64,000 bases of DNA from positions 41,113,727-41,177,726 of the forward strand of contig CM046453.1 in assembly GCA_025506515.1 (NCBI GenBank), in the 5' to 3' direction. This stretch comes from Flaveria trinervia (Eukaryota; Streptophyta; Magnoliopsida; Asterales; Asteraceae). The notes under the pieces are model-generated. The model did no database searches. It was not told the origin of the DNA and saw nothing but the letters and a program-made list of their open reading frames with translations. The number at the start of each line of letters is the position of its first letter. The stretch's first letter is position 1. The translations under genes and the position numbers were made by a program. Below, piece after piece: positions 46,371-55,700 of this stretch.

Positions 46371-47580
46371 ATACCAGATGTGGAACTCACATTTGCAATT
46401 TGTTGCAGGGGTTCAAAAGAAGTAGTGACTTCAAGAAAGGGGATGTAAGCCTCGACATGGGCAATAGGGCTAAAGTTCAAGTTGAAGCCCGTGGTGACTA
46501 CATCTTGAAACTTCCAAATGGTTGGAAGTGATTTTGAATAATATTTTGTATGCTCCTAGTTTGACTAGGAATATTATCTTTGTAGCCCTGTTAAAACAAT
46601 TTGGATGTGTATTATCATTTGTTGAAAAAGATATTCATGTTTCTTTTAATGGTATGTTCTATTTTAAAGCTATTCCCATTAATGGTATTTATGAATTGGT
46701 TCATGAAAATACTTTAAATAGCTCATTGTACCAAACTAACACCAAGAAACTCAAGTTGGACTTAAGTGATACCTATCTTGGCATTGTTGTCTTGGCCATA
46801 TAAACAAGAAACGTTTACAAACACTTCAAAAGAATGGTCTTTTAAAAACAATGAATGTGATTCATTTGATGTTTGTGAATCTTGTTTACAAGGAAAGATG
46901 ACTAAGGCACCCTTAGTGGAACTAACGAAAGGGCAAAAGATTTATTAGGAATCATACATTCGGATGTATGTGGTCCTTTTAAGCCAATGACTAGGAATGG
47001 TGAAAGATACTTCATTACCTTTACCGACGATTATAGTCGCTATGGGTATGTGTACTTATTAAGGCACAATGATGAAGCTTTTGAGATGTTCAAAATCTTC
47101 AAGAATGAAGTAGAAAATCAACTCAACAAGTCAATTAAAGTTCTCCGTACCGATAGAGGAGGTGAATACCTAAGTGATGCCTTTCAAGATCATCTTAGGA
47201 GTTGTGGGATTGTCTCACAACTCACTCCACCTGGAACACCACAACATAATGGTGTGTCTGAGAGGAGGAATCGAACCTTATTGGATATGGTCTGATCTAT
47301 GATGGCTAGAAGCTCATTACCTCTATCATTTTGGGGTTTCGCTCTGCTCTCCGCAGCCCGTATTCTAAATATGGCCCCAATCAAAAAGGTGGAAAGGACA
47401 CCTTTTGAGATATGGCATGGAAGGGTTCCATACCTATCATACTTAAGGGTCTGGGGTTGTGAGGCTTATGTTAAGACTCCACCCCAAACAAGTTAGAAGT
47501 CCGATCCACCAAGTGTATCTTTGTTGGATATCCTAGAGATTCTATAGGATATTATTTCTATGATCCACTGGAACAAAAGG
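46371..47580 (+). pseudogene. Element D protease remnant and integrase
   Basis: The protease is damaged: the DTG-containing segment near 46365-46400 reads in another frame and contains stops. NILYAPSLTRNIIFVALLKQFG and the HHCC region follow (CDSFDVCESCLQGKMTKAP, 46855-46915). The integrase core is well preserved: IHSDVCGPFKPMT (about 46955), FTDDYSRYGYVYLL, VLRTDRGGEYLSDAF (about 47140) and TPQHNGVSERRNRTLLDMV (about 47240-47295). One TGA at 47296 follows, then MMARSSLPLSFWGFALLSA and TPFEIWHGRVPYLSYLRVWG. All three acidic catalytic residues are present. Confidence 0.9.
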
Positions 47581-47915
47581 TGTTTGTTGGCAGAAAGGGT
47601 GAGTTCTTAAAAGCAAAGTTCCTTCTGGAAGGAGCTGGCAGTAGAACAGTGGACCTTGAAGAGGATCAAGAACCACAACCCAATGCACGTTTGGTTGAAA
47701 CTAGCACTCAACATGAGGATATTAAGGATGATCAAGGGGTTGATCAATACACACAACACGTTCGTAGAAGTGGTAGAATTAGTAATCCACCTGAAAGATA
47801 CGGATTTTCGTGGATGGATGCTATGTGGTAGATTCAGATGAACCAACCACATACCATGATGCAGTGTCCAATTCGGATTGTTGAAGCCATGAACGTTGAG
47901 ATGCAATCCATGTAT
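47581..47915 (+). pseudogene. Element D integrase tail and start of RT, truncated
   Basis: FVGRKGEFLKAKFLLEGAGS and SGRISNPPERYGF are the copia linker, and the sequence corresponding to EAMNVEMQSMY is the RT entry block (about 47884-47915). The counterpart in C continues for another 1.3 kb, so truncation is certain. At 47913-47917 the sequence switches to the E LTR with a short shared TATA/ATAG stretch. Confidence 0.85.
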
Positions 47916-48678
47916 AGCTAAAGAACAAAGTCTGAAGATCAACAGCTGAAGACTAAAGTACTGAAGACTGCAACAGCTGAAGACCAAAGTTTGAAGATCA
48001 ACAGTTGAAGACTAAAGTATTGAAGACTTCAACAGCTAAAGACCAAAGTGTGAAGATCAACAGCTGAAGACTAAAGTACTGAAGTTCAACAGCTGAAGTA
48101 CAAAGACTGAAGACATCAGCTGGAGACATCAGCTGATGACAACAACTGAAGTTCACGAAGTCCAAGTACTGAAGCCTTCATAGTATGTCACAACAGCTGA
48201 AGAAGCATTCTTCAGTTGTTGTGATGGTTTCCTTTCAGTAGTTTTCTTTTCTATTTCAGTACTTGTAAAACGACTGAAGAGCAGGCTCTTCAGTCGTTGT
48301 TGTTTCAGTACTTTCTTTTCAGTAGTTGTAGTGATAATTAACACTTGATATTTTTGTAAGAAGATGTCAGTTGTTTGACATCTTCATTAGTTGTGTTAAC
48401 TTTCAGTACTTAAATAACAGTTAGATGTCAGTGTCAAGTGACATCAGCTGATGTCAGCTTCCCTTATAAAAAGAAAGATGACCTAGTTGTAACGATGTGC
48501 GAAAGCCAGCCGAAGCGTGTAGTGAATGAATATATTCCTTTTGGCAGAAATTCTCTCTCTATAACAAACACTGTTCCATTGATAAATTTCATGTGTTCTT
48601 GTTTAAATTTGTTAATTCGTGGGCTCATTCCGCTACAAATTCAATCTAATTGATCAACTAGATGCTGAGATCCTAACA
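47916..48678 (+). repeat. 5' LTR of element E, 5'-truncated (763 bp)
   Basis: Matches 59412-60177; the first 140 bp (TGTTGGACC...) are missing. Ends GATCCTAACA. It carries repeats of CAACAGCTGAAG and ACTAAAGTACTGAAG, a hairpin with 14-bp arms (48269-48298), TGACATCA and TGATGTCA (48439-48456), and a TATA-like TTATAAAAAG (about 48464). Confidence 0.9.
48269..48298 (+). promoter_or_regulatory. LTR hairpin of E
   Basis: Arms AACGACTGAAGAGC and GCTCTTCAGTCGTT, 14 bp and perfect, around a 2-nt centre. The equivalent in the 3' LTR (near 59768-59797) has one arm mismatch. Confidence 0.75.
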
Positions 48679-48680
48679 AA

Positions 48681-48688
48681 TGGTATCA
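48681..48688 (+). other. Damaged primer binding site of E
   Basis: Only TGGTATCA of the usual TGGTATCAGAGC remains; the next bases AGTTAATC show that about 5 nt were lost compared with H. This copy should prime poorly. Confidence 0.7.
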
Positions 48689-48883
48689 AGTTAATCATTG
48701 ATCAATTTAAAAATTGATCATTGAAACTGTTCTTTTGCTATCTACGTTTGATCGAATTAGCAAATTTGCAAGAATCGGTTATAGAGATTTAGTTTCCGTT
48801 GCTTCTGGCCACTTTGTTTGAGGTTCTAAGTGGTTTTGAGCTAGATTTAATTTGTTTACCTTGAATTTGTCTGAATTCTGAAT

Positions 48884-51720
48884 ATGACTACTCCTTCTAA
48901 TGACCCACACAATACTGGTTCCTCAACCAAGCCTCCGATGCTGGTTAGGACTGAGTATAACATATGGCAACAAAGAATGCTCCATCACCTGTCTATTACA
49001 GTTCAGGTTATTGGACATCTGTGGTACATGGTCCATATAAGCCTATGGTGAACAATCCAGAAACCAACCAAATGGTTCCGAAGAAGAAGGAATAATACTC
49101 TGATGAGGATCAAAAACTGTTTGAGATTGTGCTAAAGCTCATGGAATTCTGGCCATGGCACTGCCTAATGAAATCTACTCTGGGCTTATGCATCATGAAA
49201 CTGCTCATGACCTCTGGAAGGCACTGAAAGAACAATTTGGTGGTACTGATGAGGTCTTAGCAAACAATAGGGAAATACTTGCCCAACAATATGAGACATT
49301 GCTCATAGGAAGGGTGAGATTCTGACTCAACAGTTTGAGCGTTTTTCATGTTTGAACTCTGAGCTGAAAATGGTCAAACATGAATACACTAATAGCCAGA
49401 TGAACCACAGATTCCTCATATCACTGCCAGAGAGATGGGACACATAAACAATTGTCCTACGCTCTAATGAAAATATGGATAGCCTATCTCTCACCCAACT
49501 TCATGGGAAACTGCTTACATTTGAAAGAGAGATAGAGCAGAAAAGGAAACTGGCATCATCAGGAAAGCTCACTGAAGACTTTGTACCAGGGAACACTGCC
49601 TTGGTCCGTCATGAGTCAGAATATGCTGCATCAGAAAGTAATTACGATGAGCATATAAATTTCTCTTCAAAGAGTTCTCATCATGCATTTATGAGTGTTG
49701 ATAGTCAGTCAGGCTGTAATAGTGACAATTTGTGCTTCATTATGGATGATTTGAAAGGTATAGCTGATGATGACTTAGAAGAGATGGATATTCTGAGCCA
49801 AATGGCCTTAATTAATATTAGATCTCATAAGCTCTACAAGAGAACTGGTAGGAAGTTCCCTGGACTCTCTAGCAAAACCAAAGTTGGTTTTGACAAGACT
49901 AAGTTGAGGTGTCACAAATGCCACAGGCTTGGGCACTTTTCAAGAGAGTGTAGATCATCTGGATCTAACTCCTCTGCACCCTTTGTGACTTTTCCAAGTA
50001 ATATTCAACAAAACAGAGGGCAACATCCTGCTAGTTCTGGTCATCAATCACAACCTCTATCTCCTGCATATTTTGTCCCTCAGGGTCCAATGTCATATCC
50101 ATATCCCTGCTATTACATGCCACAAACCAGTCAAGTTCAAGTACCCATTGCTCAACAACCACCTACTCTTCCTGAGCCTCAACCTTCCCAATCTCATCAA
50201 CAATCTCAACCTCAACAACACAGCTTTTTCACCCCAGGAGTTGTTGTCCACATGAACAACTATTTTCTGGTGCTGGTCCACATGGTGGTGACAATCCTTT
50301 TGGAAACCTTGCTCTTATGGCCCTGGAGTCTGCTCATACCTCATCCTCTAATGCCTCCACACCACAGGTATCACAGGTATCCTCTGAGGCCAAAGCCAAG
50401 CTATGTTCTGAAACATGCATAGCCGCATTTGCATCTATTAGAGAAGCAAATGTAGCTTTAATTAACAAGAACATTGAGCTAGAACAAATAATATCCAAAA
50501 GAAAAGCTGAATTTGAGTCTGTGCTTAATGATAAAAATGATGAGATTTACAAACTTAAATGCCAAATCACTGATGATAAGGCTAGGGAAGAGGTACTTCT
50601 AAAGAAGTACAGAGACCTCAAAGAAACACTTGCAGCTACCCAGGTAGAGTGTGATCGATGGGTACATTCCTGCAAAGGTTTTGAAATGCTTCTCAGTAAG
50701 CAGTCTGCTTCCAATGTGAAGTTTGGCATTGGTTATAATCACACTGCTCCTCCTACAGATTTTACTCCCAGAGTAGAGGTAGAATCTGATGGAGAAAGCA
50801 ATAACCAATCCTTTTCATCATGTGATCTACTATCTGATATAGCACCATCAGAGGTTGGAGTCAGCATTAATTCCTCCCAAAACCTATCAGCTGATGTTGA
50901 TGGTTCAAATGCTGACACTCACATGATCAAAAGGTTGATCACTTCAGGTGGTATTTCACAAAGTACTGAAAGTACTAAAGAGCAAGTCATAACACATGGA
51001 GAACAAACCCAAACTACTGCATGTACTAAAGGGAAGAAAACTGCCAGTAGAAAGGGTGGGAAAACTACTGAAGAAGATATCAAGAAAGCATGTACTACAA
51101 GGAAGAAAACTTCTAGTACTGATCGCAAACTGCTGAAGAATAAGTCTTCAGTAGTTTCATCTTCTTCAGCAGATTATCAACTTAAGATGAAGAAAAAGCC
51201 ATGTGAAATATGTGGCTTATTCAATCATCTTACTGATGATTGCTGGTATAAAAAGGGCTCCAAACTCAAACACAATGAGAACATTAAAAAGAAAATGGAT
51301 AAAATGAAAACTGAGTTTGAAACCAAGTTTGTACCAGTGACATCAAAACCTGTAATCCCTAAATCCAAAAAGAAATCCAAAAAGGAAGGGGTTAATCAGG
51401 CAACAGCTGAGGTTGCTCAAAGGGAGATGGTACAACACAGGAATCCATCAATCTCAAGCACTAATGTGTCTGATAAGCTGAAGGCTTTATCACAGAGTCA
51501 GACACAACTTGTTATGATGGTTCAACATCTATTGGGGAGAGTCAACCAATTAGATGCTCCTGTGTTCCAACCACAGAGAAGAAAATCCATGCCAAATGAT
51601 TCTTCTTCTTCACCATCTCAATCCCCTCAGGTTGTTCTTCATAGCAAATCTGTTAGTTTACCATCTGTTGATGTGAACAGACCCAAAACCAAAAAGGTTT
51701 GGGTCTCAAAAACTAACTAA
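48884..51720 (+). pseudogene. Element E giant gag
   Basis: ATG at 48884 (MTTPSNDPHNTGSSTKPPML), stop TAA at 51718-51720, about 945 codons. UBN2-like domain to about 49500 (several shifts: 49000, 49095, 49125, 49300, 49447). First CCHC CHKCHRLGHFSREC (49910-49951), Pro/Gln-rich linker, a frameshift at about 50245, then a 467-codon open stretch with a coiled coil (50440-50690, DKAREEVLLKKYRDLKETLA), Ser/Thr/Lys-rich segment, second CCHC KPCEICGLFNHLTDDC (about 51196-51243), QTQLVMMVQHLLGRVNQLD and WVSKTN-stop. It is the best template for this gag family. Confidence 0.92.
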
Positions 51721-51736
51721 TTTCTTATGATTGCAG
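51713..51736 (+). promoter_or_regulatory. Candidate 3' splice site at the gag/pol junction of E
   Basis: CTAAC (51713-51717) overlaps the gag stop TAA (51718-51720); 16 nt later comes TTGCAG. Pol opens immediately after in a different phase, with a TGA just upstream in the pol frame (51728-51730). Direct read-through or simple extension of pol upstream is therefore impossible here. Confidence 0.55.
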
Positions 51737-53541
51737 GGTTCTTCAGCATGCCACAGTAGCATCTGGTATGTAGACAGTGGAGGATCTATGCATATGACAA
51801 GGAACAGCTCTCTTCTTCATTATTACTCTCAAGGAAAGAAGGGGTTTGTTTCTTTTGGAAATGATGCTAAGGGTTACATCATTGGCAAAGGCTTTGTCTC
51901 CAATGGGGAAATAAGGTTTGATGATGTTAACCATGTGGAGAATCTCAAGTACAATCTCTTGAGTGTCAGTCAAATGTGTGATAAAGGCCATGTTGCTCTT
52001 TTCACCAGTCAGAACTGTAGGATTTAGTCATCCAAAGTTCTAAGTTTGATTGATAAGGTGTTGGATGATCACACTCTCCTAAGGGCCAACAGGACAGAAA
52101 GAGTGTATGCCTTAGATCTTTCCAAGAAAATAGATCTCAAAGGCCATCCTTGCCTATTTTCCAAGGCTTCTCCTCAAGAATCTATTCTATGGCATAGAAG
52201 GCTGTGTTATGTGAATCTTAAAAACTTGAATCAGCTGATACATCATGGTTTAGTAAGGGGATTGCCTATGAAGGAGTTTAGATGTGAAGACAACTGCACT
52301 GCTTGTTTGAAAGGAAAACAACACAAAGTCTCATTCCTTCCTATTGAAGAACCTAAGTCCATTGCCTGCTTGCAATTATTACACATGGATATCTTTGGTC
52401 CTGTGAGAGTAATGAGCATGGCAAAGAAGAAATACTGTCTGGTAATTGTGGATGATTACTCCAGATCTGTATGGACTTTCTTCTTGCATTCAAAGGATGA
52501 GGCTGCTCAGACGATTATAAACTTTGTGTTGTATGTTGAGAAGCAGTATTCCCTATCTGTCAAGTGTATCAGAAGTGATAATGGAACAGAATTCAGAAAC
52601 CATACACTTGATGAATTTTATCTCTCAAAGGGAATCAAGAGGCAGTTTAGCATCCCAAGGACTCCAGAACAAAATGGAGTAGTAGAGAGAAAGAACAGGA
52701 CCCTAATTGAAGTTGCAAGGTCCATGTTAGCTGACTCTGGTTTGCCACTGACCCTTTGGGCTGAAGCTGTTAACACAGCTTGCTATGTGCAGAATAGAGC
52801 CTTAGTAAATCAGAGGTTGATGAAGACTCCATATGAAGTTCTACATCATTTGGCTCCTCTAATTTCATTTTTTAGAGCGTTTGGGTGTCCTTGTTTCATT
52901 CTCAACACAAAGGATCAACTCCACAAATTTGATCCTAAGGTGGATGCAGGGTATTTTGTTGGTTATTCATCTACTTGCAAGGCATGTAGAGTCTTCAAAT
53001 GCAGAACAAAGATAGTTGAAGAGACTCTGCATGTGAAGTTTAATGAATCTCCAAAGGACAAGATTCCACAAAACCCTGTGGAGTTATTTGATTTGGACAT
53101 ACTGCAATATGTTCCTTATCAGGCTTCAGCTGTTGCTCCTGTCAACAGTTCTCCACCTGGTGGTATTGATGATGATGATAATATCAATACTCACCTATTC
53201 AAGTTTAGTGATCAACTGCCTGAGTCCACTAAACTTGATGTTCCAGTAGCTTCAGCAGTCCCATCCACAACAAATGCTGATGAGATCTCTCATTCCTCTA
53301 CATCTTTTGATTTGCCATCTCATTCTTGGTTTCAAGAGTATGCATCACCATCTACTGCTTCTGAAGGTCCTACAAACACTTGCACAGATCTCATTGTTTA
53401 TCAAAAGCTGAAGAATCACCCAATGTCTCAAATCATTGGTGATATCAATGCTGGAGTTTTAACAAGAAGTCAATTGCCCAATTTATGCTTCTATGCTCTC
53501 TTCATTAGTCAGCAAGTGCCAAAGAACTATCACGTTGCTTA
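51737..53541 (+). pseudogene. Element E protease and integrase
   Basis: SIWYVDSGGSMHMTRNS (protease DSG), GYIIGKGFVSNGEIRFDDV and LLSVSQMCDKGHVALF, then a TAG at about 52027. A 498-codon frame (52046-53542) follows with the HHCC region (ILWHRRLCYVNLKNL has Tyr for the second His; NCTACLKGKQHKVS), core residues in LLHMDIFGPVRVM, RSDNGTEFRNHTL and PEQNGVVERKNRT, then WAEAVNTACYVQNR, FGCPCFILNTKDQ, DAGYFVGYSSTCKA and an Asp/Ser-rich linker ending in RSQLPNLCFYALFISQQ. The D,D,E triad is complete. The first Met in the pol frame comes after the DSG active site. Confidence 0.93.
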
Positions 53542-55034
53542 AGGGACAATGGATGGGTTAAAGCCATGCAGCTTGAGCTACTTCAGTTCAACAAGCAGCA
53601 AGTGTGGGAACTGGTTCCTCTACCCCCAGGTAAGTGTGCAATAGGCACTAAATGGGTGTTTAGGAATAAAATAGATGAAACTGGGCTTATTGTTAAGAAC
53701 AAGGCCAGACTGGTTGTTCAGGGGTTTGCACAAGAAGAAGGTATTGATTATGATGAAACCTTTGCTCCTGTAGCCAGACTGGAAGCGATTAGATTGTTCT
53801 TAGCCTATGATGTATTCCATAATCTTAAAATTTTTCAAATGGATGTTAAAAGTGCATCTTTATATGGTAAAATAAAAGAAGAGGTTTATGTGTGTCAACC
53901 ATGAGGTTTTGAGGATAATAAACATCTAGATTGGGTATACAAGCTTGATAAGGCTCTTTATGGGTTGAAACAAGCTCCAAGAGCCTGGTATGAGACATTA
54001 TCAAATTTTCTTCTTCAAAATAATTTCACTAGAGGCTCCATAGATAAAACTTGTTCATTAAGAAGGTGTAGATCAAATAAGCTACTTGTTCAAATTTATG
54101 TTGATGATTATTTTTGCATCCTCTGATCCCCGGTTGTGGTGATGATTTTACCAATTTAATGCAAAAGAAGTTTGAAATGAGTGCAATGGGAGAATTACAG
54201 TTCTTTTTAGGAATGCAAATCAAATAAAAGGCTGATGGGATTTTCATTCATCAGTCTAAATATACAAAAGTTCTTTTGAATAAGTTTGATTTACAAAACT
54301 GTAGGCCCTGTTCTACTCCCATGTGCCACACCACTCAACTGGACGCAGATCAAAAAGGTAAAGTTGTTGATGAAACACTTTACAGATGTATGATGGGTCC
54401 TTGATGTACTTAACAGCTTCTAGACCAGATATCATGTTCGCAAGTGTATTGTGCTAGATTTCAGGCTGCTCCTAAAGAGTCTCATTTGATTGCAGTCAAG
54501 AGGATCTTTAGATATCTGCAAGGTACACAATCTCTAGGTTTATGGTATTCCACTGGACACTCTTGCAAATTAGTTGCTTTTTCTAATAGTGACTATGCAG
54601 GGTGTAAGTTAACCAGAAAGTCAACTTCTGGTGGATGTCAATTCCTAGGCAACTGTTTGATTTCTTGGCAGAGTAAGAACAACATCTGTTGCTACATCCA
54701 CTGTTGAAGCAGAGTACATTGCTGCTGCAAGTTGTACATCTCAGGTACTCTGGCTTCAGAACCAACTTTTGGATTATGCCATTACAGAGACTAAGACTCC
54801 ATTATTAATGGATAGTGCTTCAGCTCTTTGCATTGTCAAGAATGCTGTCCAGCATTCTAGGACCAAACATATAGAGATCAGACACCATTTTATTAGGGAC
54901 TGTTTTGAAAAAGGTCTGATTGATCCAAAGTTGTGCCTAGTGCTGATGAGCTTGCAGACATTTTTACTAAGCCTTTGGATAGTTTAACTTTCCAAAACCT
55001 AGTGTTAAGGCTTGGTATGCTGCAGCTAGAATAA
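53542..55034 (+). pseudogene. Element E reverse transcriptase and RNase H
   Basis: WVKAMQLELLQFNKQQVWEL, IGTKWVFRNK, ARLVVQGFAQEEGIDYDETF, ARLEAIRLF and MDVKSASLYGKIKEEVYVCQP, then a TGA (53902-53904). Then LDKALYGLKQAPRAWYE, the YVDD box with a deleted base (about 54095-54115) and FFLGMQIK. RNase H follows with ASRPDIMF, FSNSDYAGC (the catalytic Asp context is changed to SNSDY), a frameshift in STVEAEY, MDSASALCIVKNAVQHSRTKH and MLQLE-stop at 55032-55034. Confidence 0.9.
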
Positions 55035-55700
55035 TTGACAACTACTGATGATCTCAGTAAACAAGTACTGAGGATCATTAGTAAACATGTCACAAATAGT
55101 ACTGATTCTGTTACAAACTACTGATGTAGTTATAACTACTGATGTTAGTAAAAACAGATAAGTATTGATGTCCTATGAAACAACTGAAAACAGCCAAAAG
55201 ACTGATGAGTAAGTGTTGAGGACAGTATGAAACAGCTAAAAAGCTATGAATTGACGAAAACTACTGATGGAAATTTCTTTTCAGTTGTTTTACAACTGCT
55301 GTTTCATCTTAAACAACTGAAGCAAAACCAATGTCTTTAGTAGTTTCACAACTACTGATGACTAACACCAAGTCTTCAATCATTTACAACAACTGATGAC
55401 AAAACCATGTCTTTAGTAGTTTCACAACTACTGATGACTAACACCACGTCCTCAGTTGTTTCCAACATCTGAAATCAAAACCATGGTTTTCAGTAGTTGT
55501 ATAACTGCTGATGCCTAAAACCAAGACTTCAGTTGTTTCAACCTCTGAAGGTTAATACCACGTCATCAGTCGTTTAAAACTACTGATGATTAACACCAAA
55601 CCCTTCAGTTGTTTTATAACCTTCCCTATAATACCTAATCTTATAGAGCTTCATCATCCCAAACCTAACGTTCAAAAACTCAGAACCTTCCCTCACATTA
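55035..55700 (+). promoter_or_regulatory. Hairpin array and TATA-like box upstream of the accessory ORF of E
   Basis: Eight imperfect hairpins start near 55335, 55374, 55411, 55450, 55487, 55527, 55564 and 55602: spacing 37-40 bp, arms of the CTTCAGTAGTT/AACTACTGATG type, conserved spacer ACTAACACCA. CCCTATAATACC (55624-55635) follows, then a CT-rich leader matching B (AAACCTAACGTTC) and an ATG at 55701. The layout is the same as in B at 17619-17991, although unit sequences have diverged. Promoter function is inferred. Confidence 0.65.

Larger units (their letters stand above)
43005..47915 (+). mobile_element. Element D: copia element related to C, truncated
   Basis: 5' LTR, leader, gag, protease remnant, integrase and the beginning of RT in plus orientation. 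It stops mid-RT at about 47915, where LTR sequence of E begins. No 3' LTR is present. The left flank GATGT (43000-43004) is one presumptive target-duplication copy. It inserted in the integrase/RT linker of J. Confidence 0.9.
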
